The notes under the pieces are model-generated. The model worked only from the letters and a program-made list of their open reading frames with translations. It was not told the origin of the DNA and searched no databases. From an uncultured Collinsella sp. (GTDB taxonomy: Bacteria; Actinomycetota; Coriobacteriia; Coriobacteriales; Coriobacteriaceae): a stretch of 64,000 nucleotides of DNA. The position numbers and the translations under genes were made by a program. The stretch lies in contig CABUUB010000003.1 of assembly GCA_902494625.1 (NCBI GenBank), positions 1-64,000 on the forward strand, written 5' to 3'. Below are positions 1-8,564 of this stretch, in pieces (the first letter of the stretch is position 1; every line of letters begins with the position of its first letter).

Positions 1-246
1 AATGTGGGGTCACCGCGCGGTCCGCATCTGATGGTGTCGACGTCAATGGTATACGGGTGCACCATCGACGTCTTCAATACAGAAGATATCAGTGCGGAAT
101 GTTCCGGAGAGAAACCCCCGTCACGCCCCCGGATTCCCTGCGTTTACGGCCTTGAGGTCGGCGGGCGGAGAACGTGGTTGTCGCGTTAACTTGTCCCGGC
201 CGCATTTCTAGAGCGTTTCCCCCGCCATAAATTACCCTTGGCATAC
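1..246. other. Leading stretch without a supported gene
   Basis: No convincing coding region or RNA gene is visible before the FMN-regulated promoter. The only structure seen is an imperfect 12-bp inverted repeat (positions 39-50 and 61-72, one mismatch, 10-nt spacer) built on GACGTC. It could be a regulator site for a gene outside the window or chance. Confidence 0.4.
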
Positions 247-274
247 TTGCGTGAACGATTGCTCGTGCTACACT
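247..274 (+). promoter_or_regulatory. Candidate sigma-A promoter of the riboflavin transporter operon
   Basis: A -35-like TTGCGT (247-252) and a -10-like TACACT (269-274) are separated by 16 nt. Transcription would begin about 8 nt later, at the 5' edge of the FMN aptamer, which is the arrangement expected for a riboswitch leader. Confidence 0.5.
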
Positions 275-282
275 TGCAATTG

Positions 283-470
283 CTGTTTCAGGGCGGGGTG
301 AAATTCCCCACTGGCGGTAAATCGGGCGGTGTCAAAGGGACGCCGTGGCGCAGACGAGGTGTCTGCGACCGAGCCGATGAGTCCGCGACCCGTGCGTGTG
401 TTGGTTCGCATGCCGGCTGAACTGGTGAGACCCCAGTACCAACGGTTAGAGTCCGGATGAAAGAGGCAGG
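283..470 (+). promoter_or_regulatory. FMN riboswitch (RFN element)
   Basis: The leader carries the hallmark RFN blocks: a GGGTGAAATTCCC-type segment followed by ACTGGCGGTAAA near 296-320, and the closing AGAGTCCGGATGAAAGA block near 448-465. A variable stem lies between. Binding of FMN is known to shut off riboflavin synthesis or uptake genes. Here the 3' edge of the aptamer runs into the AGGTG ribosome-binding site of ribU (about 468-472), and no uridine-tailed terminator is seen, so control is probably by sequestering the ribosome-binding site (inference). Confidence 0.95.
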
Positions 471-478
471 TGATCTTA

Positions 479-1069
479 ATGTCTGAACAGTCGCAGCATA
501 TCCATTTTGAGAACACGAATAGGTGGAGCACCAAACAGCTCGTTACCATGGCGTTGATGTGCGCCTTGGGCGCCCTGTTTATGTACGTGCAGCTGCCTAT
601 CCTTCCTTCGGCGCCGTTTTTGACGTATGACCCGTCGCTGGTGCCGGCGATGGTGTGCGGTTTTGCGTATGGTCCTGGTGCCGGCACTGCTGTTGCCGCC
701 ATGGCGATCGTTATCCATGCGCTCACCACGGGTGACTGGGTCGGCGCGCTTATGAACCTGGTTGCCACGCTGGGCTACATTCTGCCCGCGGCTATCGTCT
801 ACCAGAAGATGCATACCTATAAGGGTGCCGTGATTGGCCTGGTGCTCGGCGTCATTGCCGCTACGGCGCTGTCTATGGTCGCAAACCTTACTATTGGCGT
901 TTGGTTCTGGTATGGCTCGGTCGATGTGATCGCCCCGCTCATGATTCCTGCCGTACTGCCGTTCAACCTTATCAAGACCGTGCTTAACTCGGTGTTGACG
1001 CTGGCGGTGTATAAAGCAGTCTCCAACCTCATCACGCCTAAAAAGGACCAGGTCAAAGGCCGCGCATGA
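479..1069 (+). CDS. ribU: Riboflavin ECF transporter, substrate-specificity component RibU
   Basis: A 196-residue hydrophobic protein with about six membrane segments, the size of ECF S components. The conserved RibU signature with APFLTYDPSLVPA lies in the first third, where RibU family members have a similar FLxYD motif. It binds riboflavin in the membrane and pairs with the EcfAA'T energy module encoded immediately downstream (ATGA overlap with ecfA). The ATG at 479 is preferred over an in-frame GTG at 470 because AGGTG sits 7 nt before it. FMN-riboswitch control supports the substrate assignment. Confidence 0.93.
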   Translation: MSEQSQHIHFENTNRWSTKQLVTMALMCALGALFMYVQLPILPSAPFLTYDPSLVPAMVCGFAYGPGAGTAVAAMAIVIHALTTGDWVGALMNLVATLGYILPAAIVYQKMHTYKGAVIGLVLGVIAATALSMVANLTIGVWFWYGSVDVIAPLMIPAVLPFNLIKTVLNSVLTLAVYKAVSNLITPKKDQVKGRA

Positions 1070-2970
1070 TTGAGTGTCGGGGCGTTTCCTTTAGCTATGA
1101 CGGTGCCGTCCAGACGCTTGACGGCATCGATCTGAGCATTAAGGACGGCGAGTTTTTCTGCATCCTCGGTGGCAATGGGTCGGGTAAGTCGACGTTTGCC
1201 AAGCATCTGAATGCGTTGTTGCAACCCGATGCGGGCACGGTACGCATCAACGGCATGGATGCGTCCGACCCCGAGTTGGTCTACGACATTCGTTCGACCG
1301 CGGGCATGGTATTCCAGAATCCCGACGACCAGCTGGTGGCAACGCTTGTCGAAGATGACGTTGCGTTCGGTCCCGAAAACCTTGGCGTGCCATCGGCGCA
1401 AATTGCGCAGCGCGTGCGCGAGGCGCTGAAGGGCGTGGGCCTGGTGGGCTTTGAGCGCCATGAGACCCACGCGCTTTCGGGCGGCCAAAAGCAGCGCGTG
1501 GCGCTTGCCGGCGTGCTCGCCATGGAACCGCGCGTGCTCATATTGGACGAGGCTTCCTCGATGCTCGATCCGCGCGGACGCAAGGGCCTTATGAAAGCGT
1601 GCCGCGCACTCCACGATCGCGGCATGACCATCGTGATGATTACGCACTTTATGGAGGAGGCCGCCGAGGCCGATCGTGTCGCGGTGTTTCGGGCGGGACG
1701 AGTTGCCATGCTCGGTACGCCCGAGGAAATCTTGACGCGGGCGGACGAACTTGCGCAGCTCAACTTGGATATGCCGGCGTCGTGCTGTCTGGGCATGGCA
1801 CTTCGTGCGAAGGACGTGCCCGTTCACGCGCAGGTGCGCGAGGCGGATATGGTCGCCGAGATTGCGCAGGCTTATGCCGAGCGAAGTGGGGCAGGCACCG
1901 CGGGGCAGTCTTCCGCATCCCAGTTGGAAATCGCTGACGGCACTGTTCCGGTAGACAACGAGGGCAACGCGTCGGAGCCCGTCATCGAGCTATCCCATGT
2001 TTCGTACAGTTATTCGCTCAGTCCGCGCGAGCGCCGCCGCTGGCATAAGCGCTCGGCCACTACGGGCAAATCGAGCAAACAGGCTCTCTGGGGAAACGAC
2101 CCAAGCAGCCCGTGGGCGCTGCGCGATGTATCGCTGACGGTGCGTCGCGGCGAGTTCCTGGGGCTAGCAGGCCATACCGGCTCGGGTAAATCGACGCTGG
2201 TCCAGCATCTCAACGGGCTGATCCGTCCGCAGGAGGGAAGCATTTGCGCGCTGGGGCTCGACCTGTCAAACAAGAAAGACGCCTCTGCGGTTAAGGCCAA
2301 GGTCGGCGTGGTGTTTCAGTATCCTGAGCGTCAGCTGTTTGCCGAAACCGTGGCGCAGGACGTGGCGTTTGGTCCGCACAATCTTGGCTTGCCGCAAAAT
2401 GAAGTCGACCGTCGTGTCGAGTCATCGCTCTCGCGCGTGGGCCTCGATCTTTCCACGGTCGGCGACAAGAGTCCCTTTGAGCTTTCGGGCGGTCAGCAAC
2501 GGCGTGTGGCATTCGCCGGCGTGCTCGCCATGGAGCCCGAAGTCCTGGTGCTCGATGAACCCATGGCGGGGCTCGATCCGGCTGCGCGCAGGGATTTCCT
2601 AGGGCTCATCGACCGACTTCACCGCGATGGCCTGACCGTTGTCATGGTTTCGCACAGCATGGATGACCTGGCCAATTGCTGCGACCGTATTGTCGTGATG
2701 AACGAGGGCGCGGTGTTTGCCGAGGGCACGCCCGCTCAGGTTTTTGCGCATGCGGATGAGCTTAAATCAATCGGCTTGGGCGTTCCCGCTGCCCAGCGTA
2801 TGGCGCTGGCGCTTGCGAAGGCAGGCGTGCCGCTGCGCTTTGATGGCCTCTATACGGTTGAGTCGCTGGCAGACGAGTTGGTGGACCTGCTAATCGGTCG
2901 CTCGGACGGTCCTTTTAGCGTCGTGGACGTTGCTAAATTCAAGACGGTCGCGCGAGAGGAGGGCTGCTGA
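1066..2970 (+). CDS. ecfA: Fused energy-coupling factor ATPase (EcfA-EcfA')
   Basis: The 634-residue protein contains two complete ABC ATPase domains. The first has Walker A GGNGSGKST (residues 35-43), signature LSGGQKQRVA and LILDEASSMLD. The second, after a linker of about 60 residues rich in charged and Ser residues, has GHTGSGKST (369-377), LSGGQQRRVA and LVLDEPMAGLD. In most ECF systems these are two separate genes (ecfA1 and ecfA2); here they are one chain. It overlaps ribU by 4 nt and ecfT by 1 nt, so the three are translationally coupled. It powers vitamin uptake and may also serve other S components elsewhere in the genome (known for group II ECF modules, inferred here). The first domain has Ala-Ser in place of the usual Pro after the Walker B Glu. 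Confidence 0.92.
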   Translation: MIECRGVSFSYDGAVQTLDGIDLSIKDGEFFCILGGNGSGKSTFAKHLNALLQPDAGTVRINGMDASDPELVYDIRSTAGMVFQNPDDQLVATLVEDDVAFGPENLGVPSAQIAQRVREALKGVGLVGFERHETHALSGGQKQRVALAGVLAMEPRVLILDEASSMLDPRGRKGLMKACRALHDRGMTIVMITHFMEEAAEADRVAVFRAGRVAMLGTPEEILTRADELAQLNLDMPASCCLGMALRAKDVPVHAQVREADMVAEIAQAYAERSGAGTAGQSSASQLEIADGTVPVDNEGNASEPVIELSHVSYSYSLSPRERRRWHKRSATTGKSSKQALWGNDPSSPWALRDVSLTVRRGEFLGLAGHTGSGKSTLVQHLNGLIRPQEGSICALGLDLSNKKDASAVKAKVGVVFQYPERQLFAETVAQDVAFGPHNLGLPQNEVDRRVESSLSRVGLDLSTVGDKSPFELSGGQQRRVAFAGVLAMEPEVLVLDEPMAGLDPAARRDFLGLIDRLHRDGLTVVMVSHSMDDLANCCDRIVVMNEGAVFAEGTPAQVFAHADELKSIGLGVPAAQRMALALAKAGVPLRFDGLYTVESLADELVDLLIGRSDGPFSVVDVAKFKTVAREEGC

Positions 2971-3770
2971 TGGAGGCGTTTTCGTTTGGCAGTTACTATC
3001 CCGGCGATAGTGCAATCCACCGTCTGGACCCGCGAACCAAGTTGCTCTTGGGCTTTGTGTTTCTGATCACGACGCTCACAGTCAGCAGCTTCCGCGGACT
3101 GGCCCCGGTCGCAATCTTCGTTGTCCTGATCTATGCCGTGTCCCGGGTGCCGTTGCGCCGGGTCCTATCATCGATGGCACCATTGCTGGCGATTGTCGTG
3201 GTGGTCGCAGTGCTCAACCTGTTTTCCGACCAGAGCGGGCGCATTCTGTGGCAGCTTGGCTTTTTGCAGATAAGCGAGGGCTCGCTGCGTTCTGCCGCCT
3301 TTATGGCGTGCCGCCTGACTCTGATGATGGCCGGCATGAGCGCCATTACGCTCACCACGCCCACGCTCGACCTCACCGCGGGCTTTGAGCGTCTGCTCGC
3401 ACCGTTTGCGCGCGTGGGGCTCCCTGCGCATGAGCTCGGCATGATCATGGGTATCGCGTTGCGCTTTATGCCGCAGTTCGCCACCGAGATGAAGCAGACG
3501 GCGGACGCGCAGGCAAGCCGCGGCGCGCGCGTGACGTGCGGTCCGCTCGGCGGTGTGCGCATGCTCGGCAGTGTGGCGATTCCGCTGTTCACCGGCGTGT
3601 TCCGTCATGCCGAGACGCTTTCGGCCGCCATGGATGCGCGCTGCTATCACGGCGAACAGGGACGCACGCGTCTGCATGCACTTACGTCTGGCCGCGGGGA
3701 TGCACTGGCCGCGGTGGTGACGGTGCTGCTGCTCGTGTGTGTCATCGTCATCAACCTTCAACTTGTTTAG
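2970..3770 (+). CDS. ecfT: ECF transporter transmembrane coupling protein EcfT
   Basis: A 266-residue membrane protein with about five or six hydrophobic segments. It carries the two short Ala-Arg-Gly-type coupling motifs of EcfT: ASRG at residues 182-185 and DARCYHG starting at 222, which sit in the cytoplasmic helices that contact the two ATPase domains. Its ATG shares one base with the ecfA stop codon. It completes the transporter with RibU and the fused ATPase. Confidence 0.9.
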   Translation: MEAFSFGSYYPGDSAIHRLDPRTKLLLGFVFLITTLTVSSFRGLAPVAIFVVLIYAVSRVPLRRVLSSMAPLLAIVVVVAVLNLFSDQSGRILWQLGFLQISEGSLRSAAFMACRLTLMMAGMSAITLTTPTLDLTAGFERLLAPFARVGLPAHELGMIMGIALRFMPQFATEMKQTADAQASRGARVTCGPLGGVRMLGSVAIPLFTGVFRHAETLSAAMDARCYHGEQGRTRLHALTSGRGDALAAVVTVLLLVCVIVINLQLV

Positions 3771-3800
3771 GCGCGATTCGAGCGCAAGAAAGGGGTCCCT

Positions 3801-4247
3801 ATGACCGACAACGACCGCACGGCTCAGCTTGAGCGCGCCTGTTCGTATCTCAGGCGCATTCCGGCGTGGTATCTGGCCACGACCGATGCAAGCGACGGGC
3901 ATCAGCCTCGCGTGAGGCCGTTTTCGTTTGCCATGGTCGATGACGGTAAGTTGTGGTTTTGCACGTCGCGCGACAAGGATGTGTGGGCGGAGCTGAGTGC
4001 GAATCCCAAGTTTGAGGTATCGGGCTGGAAGCCGGGGGAGTGCTGGATCGTGTTGACCGGCGAGGCCGCACTTGAGGACGACGCAGTTGCGAGCGACAAG
4101 GTGCGTCAAGCGGGTTTTAAGCACATGGTGGGCATCGGTGAGGAGCACGAGAGCGTCAACGACGGCCGCCTTGCTTTCTTTTCGGTCCGCAACATTGCCG
4201 CGCGCTTTTGTGATATCGACGGCAGCGAGGAGCGCCTGGAGCTCTAG
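3801..4247 (+). CDS. Pyridoxamine 5'-phosphate oxidase-fold flavin-binding protein (first copy)
   Basis: A 148-residue single-domain protein of the PPOX/FMN-binding split-barrel type. The pattern PAWYLATTD, then QPRVRPFSFA, then KLWFCTSRDKDVWAEL is typical of small cytosolic PPOX-like proteins that bind FMN or a related flavin; the substrate is unknown. It starts 30 nt after ecfT behind AAAGGGG, so it probably shares the FMN-riboswitch transcript, which fits a flavin-dependent enzyme. The next gene is a paralogue with the same motif order, indicating a tandem duplication. Confidence 0.82.
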   Translation: MTDNDRTAQLERACSYLRRIPAWYLATTDASDGHQPRVRPFSFAMVDDGKLWFCTSRDKDVWAELSANPKFEVSGWKPGECWIVLTGEAALEDDAVASDKVRQAGFKHMVGIGEEHESVNDGRLAFFSVRNIAARFCDIDGSEERLEL

Positions 4248-4291
4248 CTCACACAAACCAGGCTCTCAAACTGGCTAGTACAGGAGGAAAC

Positions 4292-4702
4292 GTGGACGGA
4301 TTGAATACGGTTTTGGAGTATCTGACGTCGGTGCCGGCGTGGTACTTGGCGACGAGCGTGGACGGGCAGCCACATGTGCGTCCGTTCTCGTTTGCACAGA
4401 TTCAGGACGGCAAGCTGTGGTTTGTGACGGCGCGCACCAAAGACGTCTGGCAAGAGCTGCTGCAAAATCAGCGCTTTGAGGCCACGAGTTGGTGGCCGGG
4501 CCATGGCTGGCTCATCTTGCGCGGGCATGCCGGCTTGGATGACCGGGCTTTAGACGAAATGCGCGAAGCCGGGTGGAAGCATCTAGAGCGCCTGGGCGAG
4601 CACTATGAGGGGCCTAACGACCCCACGCTCGTCTTCTTTAGCGTCGAGGATCCCGAGGCATTTATCTGCAATCACGACGAATGGGTGCCGGTCGAGCTCT
4701 AG
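4292..4702 (+). CDS. Pyridoxamine 5'-phosphate oxidase-fold flavin-binding protein (second copy)
   Basis: A 136-residue paralogue of the preceding gene: PAWYLATSVDGQPHVRPF, then KLWFVTARTKDVWQEL, and a conserved C-terminal half ending in VEL. Starts at GTG 4292, supported by AGGAGG at 4282-4287. It lies 44 nt after the first copy and is followed by a strong hairpin, so it is probably the last gene of the riboflavin-uptake operon. Reaction unknown; FMN binding is inferred from the fold. Confidence 0.8.
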   Translation: MDGLNTVLEYLTSVPAWYLATSVDGQPHVRPFSFAQIQDGKLWFVTARTKDVWQELLQNQRFEATSWWPGHGWLILRGHAGLDDRALDEMREAGWKHLERLGEHYEGPNDPTLVFFSVEDPEAFICNHDEWVPVEL

Positions 4703-4737
4703 CCAGCTGGCTCATCCTAACAATTTAGTTTTCGCAT

Positions 4738-4800
4738 GGGCGGACCCCGTATTGCCCGGCACCGTAAGGAGTGCCGGTCAATACGGGGCCCGCTCTATTT
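4738..4800 (+). terminator. Hairpin terminator of the ribU operon
   Basis: A long interrupted inverted repeat (arms beginning GGGCGGACCCCGTATTG and ending CAATACGGGGCCCGCTC) with an 8-nt loop is followed by a moderately T-rich CTCTATTTGT. Confidence 0.75.
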
Positions 4801-4838
4801 GTCAATTCCTTCAAGCGAATGTGTCGGGAATGTTTCAA

Positions 4839-4852
4839 TGCATGAATATGCA
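4839..4852. promoter_or_regulatory. Candidate ArgR operator upstream of argC
   Basis: TGCATGAATATGCA is a palindrome with 5-bp arms and an AT core, resembling ARG boxes of actinobacteria (TGCAT-N4-ATGCA-like). Related TGCAT-containing half-sites occur at about 4868-4875 and 4924-4937. It lies 107 nt before argC. The regulator gene is not in this window. Confidence 0.45.
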
Positions 4853-4959
4853 AGCCATTTACGTGTTAATGCATCTTTTGGTGCTAAAGTTTCAACCCAC
4901 TTCATAACGACCGCTGCGAAATGCGCATCGGTGCATAAATCGCAGACAAGGAGTCTGAT

Positions 4960-6030
4960 ATGTCTTTGAAGGTTGGAATCGTCGGCGCGGCTGGATATGC
5001 CGGAGTCGAGCTCATTCGCCTCGTGCTCGGTCATCCCGAGTTTGAACTTCTCGCCATTACGTCCAACGCCGATGCCGGCCAGCCGCTGTCCGCGGTGTAT
5101 CCGAGCTTTGCTGGCGTAAGCGATCTTGTCTTCACGATGCATGATGCCCCCGAGCTCAAGAACTGCGACGCGGTATTTTTGGCCGTGCCGCACACGGCTG
5201 CCATGGCTCAGGTGCCCACCCTGCTTGCCGCGGGAGTCTCCTGCATTGACCTCTCGGCCGACTATCGCCTGAGCGATCCGGCCACCTTTGAGGCCTGGTA
5301 TGCCGCCGAGCACACGAGCCCCGAGTTGCTCAAGACCCGCGCCTTCGGTCTGCCCGAGCTGTTCTCCCAGGATTTGGAGACCGCTGCATCCGACCACGCC
5401 GACGGCAAACCCGTGCTGGTCGCCTGCGCCGGTTGCTATCCCACCGCAACGAGCCTTGCTGCCGCTCCTGCCGTGCGTGCGGGCTGGGTGGCCGAGAACG
5501 GTCCCGTGATTGTCGATGCCATCAGCGGTGTGACGGGTGCCGGCAAGTCCTGCAACGCTCGTACGCATTTTTGCAGCGCCGACGAGAATTTGGAGGCCTA
5601 CGGCGTGGGCAAGCATCGTCACACGCCCGAGATTGAGCAAATCCTTGGCCTGACCGATCGCGTCGTCTTTACCCCGCACCTGGCACCGCTCAAGCGTGGT
5701 CTGCTCTCCACGGTGACGATGCCGCTCACGCCGCAGGCCATCGACTCCTTGGCTCTTGAGGACGTTGTCGACTATTACAAGCAGTTCTACGCTGGGCGCA
5801 CCTTTGTGCGTGTGCTCGACGCCGGCCAGCAGCCCAAGACGGCTTCGGTCGTCGGCACCAACGCCGCCCAGATTGGCCTCGCGCTCAACAAGCGCGCGGG
5901 CGTGCTGGTGGCGACGGGCGCCATCGACAATCTGTGCAAGGGCGCTGCGGGCCAAGCAGTCCAGTGCGCCAATATCGTCTTTGGCTTTGACGAGCGACGA
6001 GGCTTGCCCACAGTGGCGTGCCCGGTGTAG
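4960..6030 (+). CDS. argC: N-acetyl-gamma-glutamyl-phosphate reductase
   Basis: Third step of arginine synthesis: NADPH-dependent reduction of N-acetylglutamyl phosphate to the semialdehyde. The 356-residue protein has the N-terminal NADP-binding motif GAAGYAGVELIRL (residue 9 onward) and the catalytic cysteine C159 in CAGCYPTAT. Length is normal for the family. The start is supported by AAGGAG about 7 nt upstream. It is the first gene of an argC-argJ-argB-argD cluster and follows a palindromic ArgR-like site. Confidence 0.96.
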   Translation: MSLKVGIVGAAGYAGVELIRLVLGHPEFELLAITSNADAGQPLSAVYPSFAGVSDLVFTMHDAPELKNCDAVFLAVPHTAAMAQVPTLLAAGVSCIDLSADYRLSDPATFEAWYAAEHTSPELLKTRAFGLPELFSQDLETAASDHADGKPVLVACAGCYPTATSLAAAPAVRAGWVAENGPVIVDAISGVTGAGKSCNARTHFCSADENLEAYGVGKHRHTPEIEQILGLTDRVVFTPHLAPLKRGLLSTVTMPLTPQAIDSLALEDVVDYYKQFYAGRTFVRVLDAGQQPKTASVVGTNAAQIGLALNKRAGVLVATGAIDNLCKGAAGQAVQCANIVFGFDERRGLPTVACPV

Positions 6031-6164
6031 CACATTCGATTGTTAACGATTTGGTAGTCGGGCATCGAGTGGGGCGCCACTCTTAAGCTGGTCTCATGAT
6101 CACGACTGGCATGGCGCACCAACCGATGTCCGTTTTTTGTTTGACATAAGGAGTCATAAAGACG

Positions 6165-7433
6165 ATGAATACCGAGCTGTTTGATATCAAGATTCGCGCC
6201 GTCGAGGGTGGCGTCACGGCTGCGGCTGGTTTTAAGGCTGCAGGCATCCACGCTGGGTTCCGCAAGAACCCCGAGCGTCTGGATTACGCGCTCGTCGTGC
6301 CTGATAAACCCTGTCCCGGTGCCGGCGTGTTTACCACCAATCGCTTTTGCGCGGCGCCCGTGCAGGTGAGCCGTGCCAACCTGGGCGGTGCCGACAAGGG
6401 CTACGGTATCATCGCCGGCGTTTCGGTCAACTCTGGCAATGCCAACGCCGCCACGGGTGAGACCGGCCTTGCATGCGCGCACGAGACGTGCAGCATCGCA
6501 TCGCAGGTCATCGGCTGCGAGCCCCAGCAGATTCTGGTTGCCTCCACGGGTGTGATTGGCCAGATTCTGCCGATCGACACGTTTGAGACCGCCATTCCGG
6601 CTGCCTACAAGGCGCTCTCCGCTCACGGTGGCGCCGATGCCGCTCGCGCCATCATGACGACCGACACGCACTCCAAGGAGTACGCCGTGTCCTACGTCAG
6701 CGAGGCGGCGGGTCATGCGGGCAATGTCTATACGGTAGGCGGCATGTGCAAGGGCTCGGGCATGATCATGCCCAACATGGCCACCATGATCGCAGTTATC
6801 ACCACCGATGCCCCCGTCGAGCCTGCGGCACTTCATGCCCTGCTGCTCTCGACCGTTAAGCAGACCTTTAACAAGGTAACGGTCGATTCCGACACCTCGA
6901 CTAACGACACCTGCATCATGCTTGCCTCCGGCGCTGCTGCCGCAGATGCCGAGGCCATCGTCGAGGGCTCCGACGCCTTTGACGAGTTGGCATTTGCCGT
7001 GCACGAGGTGTGCGAGAGCCTGGCGCGCAATATCGCCGCCGATGGCGAGGGCGCATCCAAGCTTGTTACGGTCAACGTTACCGGCGCCGTGAACGACGAG
7101 GAAGCTGATATCGCCGCCCGCGCCGTTGCCAACTCGCCGCTCGTTAAGACTTGCATCGCCGGCCACGACTGCAACTGGGGCCGCGTTGCTATGGCGCTTG
7201 GCAAGTGCGGCGTGAAGTTTAATCAGGAAGACGTTTCCATCGACATGATGGGCATGCCTGTCTGTCGCGACGGTCTGACTGTTCCCTTTGACGAGGACGA
7301 GGCTCTACGGCGTTTCGAGGCGCCCGAGATCGTGATCTCGGCCGACCTGGGCGCAGGCGACGCGGCAACGACCGTGTGGACCTGCGACCTCACGCATGAG
7401 TACATCTCCATCAACGGCGACTACCGTTCCTAG
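6165..7433 (+). CDS. argJ: Bifunctional glutamate N-acetyltransferase / ornithine acetyltransferase
   Basis: ArgJ transfers the acetyl group from N-acetylornithine to glutamate, recycling it, and can also use acetyl-CoA. The 422-residue chain has the self-cleavage motif MPNMATMI, with the nucleophilic Thr at residue 207; the protein is known to split between Ala and Thr here into two subunits. Other family blocks seen are GVFTTNRF and DCNWGR. RBS AAGGAG lies 11 nt before the ATG. The 134-nt gap after argC shows no terminator, so the genes are probably co-transcribed. Confidence 0.95.
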   Translation: MNTELFDIKIRAVEGGVTAAAGFKAAGIHAGFRKNPERLDYALVVPDKPCPGAGVFTTNRFCAAPVQVSRANLGGADKGYGIIAGVSVNSGNANAATGETGLACAHETCSIASQVIGCEPQQILVASTGVIGQILPIDTFETAIPAAYKALSAHGGADAARAIMTTDTHSKEYAVSYVSEAAGHAGNVYTVGGMCKGSGMIMPNMATMIAVITTDAPVEPAALHALLLSTVKQTFNKVTVDSDTSTNDTCIMLASGAAAADAEAIVEGSDAFDELAFAVHEVCESLARNIAADGEGASKLVTVNVTGAVNDEEADIAARAVANSPLVKTCIAGHDCNWGRVAMALGKCGVKFNQEDVSIDMMGMPVCRDGLTVPFDEDEALRRFEAPEIVISADLGAGDAATTVWTCDLTHEYISINGDYRS

Positions 7434-7514
7434 ATTCCAGGCACGCTGCGCATCTTGCCGCGATTGCGGACAGCGGGGCACGGCGCGATAACGATACGAA
7501 AGACGAGGCAGATT

Positions 7515-8495
7515 ATGAAATTCGCACGCGATTGTCGTTCGAGCGAATCCAACGAAGCAACCGCGCAGCTGCTGTTCGAAGCGCTGCCGTGGATTAAGAA
7601 CCTGACCGGCAAGACGGTTGTTATCAAATATGGCGGAGCCGCCATGGTTGATGAGCAGCTGCGCCGCGACGTGATGAGCGACATCGTTTTGCTCAAGATC
7701 ATCGGTATGCGCCCCGTCATCGTGCATGGCGGCGGCAAGGCTATCAACGAGGCGCTGAGCCATTACGATATTCCCGTCGAGTTTAAGAACGGCCAGCGTG
7801 TGACCACGCCGGCGACCATGGATATCGTGCGCGAGGTGCTGGGCGGCAAGGTTAACCAGGAGCTGGTTGCTGCCATCAACCACCACGGCAACCTGGCCGT
7901 GGGCGTGTCGGGCAGCGATGCCGGCACGCTCATCGCCGAGCCGCTCGACCCCGAGCTCGGTCGCGTGGGCAAAGTGACGCACGTCAACACCGACTATATC
8001 GAGCGCTTACTCGATAGCGAGTACATCCCCGTCATCGCTACCGTCGCGGCGGGGGAGGACGGCGGTTTCTTCAACATCAACGCCGACACCGCCGCCGGTG
8101 CCGTTGCCGCGGCGCTCCACGCGCATAAGGCGATCTTTTTGACCGATGTCGATGGCCTGTACAAGGACTTTAGCGACAAGGACTCGCTTATCTCCAACCT
8201 AACGCTCGACGAGGTTAACGAGATGCTCTACGGCGGCGAGGTCGATAAGGGCATGATTCCCAAGCTGCGTGCGGCCGTCGATGCGCTTACCGGCGGCGTA
8301 TTTCGTGCCCACATCATTAACGGTACTACGCCGCATTCGCTGCTCCTGGAGCTGCTGACCGATGCCGGCGTCGGCACCGTGATCCATTCCACCGAGACGG
8401 CTTACGAGTTCGATACGCATCCGCATCCGCTTTCGACGTTTGCTGCGCGTCTGACCGAGAACCTTGACGAGGTCGAGAAGCTTCAGACAGTCTAG
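7515..8495 (+). CDS. argB: Acetylglutamate kinase
   Basis: Phosphorylates N-acetylglutamate, the usual feedback-controlled step. Amino-acid-kinase fold with KYGGAAM (residue 37 onward), VHGGGKAIN and the nucleotide-binding DVDGLYKD region. The reading frame is open from a TTG at 7455, but the ATG at 7515 (MKFARDCRSS) gives a family-like protein of 326 residues and is chosen; a weak GAGGC lies before it. The N-terminal extension before the kinase core (about 25 residues) is the type associated with arginine-inhibited enzymes (inference). Confidence 0.94.
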   Translation: MKFARDCRSSESNEATAQLLFEALPWIKNLTGKTVVIKYGGAAMVDEQLRRDVMSDIVLLKIIGMRPVIVHGGGKAINEALSHYDIPVEFKNGQRVTTPATMDIVREVLGGKVNQELVAAINHHGNLAVGVSGSDAGTLIAEPLDPELGRVGKVTHVNTDYIERLLDSEYIPVIATVAAGEDGGFFNINADTAAGAVAAALHAHKAIFLTDVDGLYKDFSDKDSLISNLTLDEVNEMLYGGEVDKGMIPKLRAAVDALTGGVFRAHIINGTTPHSLLLELLTDAGVGTVIHSTETAYEFDTHPHPLSTFAARLTENLDEVEKLQTV

Positions 8496-8564
8496 CTGAC
8501 CCGTAGCCGCCCCATTCCTGCACCCATAGGTCTGCGCCGTCCGGCGCTCAACGAAAGGCATCCC

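Noticed and set aside
817..1827. Long minus-strand ORF (336 codons) opposite ribU and ecfA
   Set aside because: High-GC shadow frame opposite clear genes, with His/Arg/Ala-rich composition and no family features. The same applies to the long reverse frames opposite lysS, clpC, pepD, tuf, asnB and feoB.
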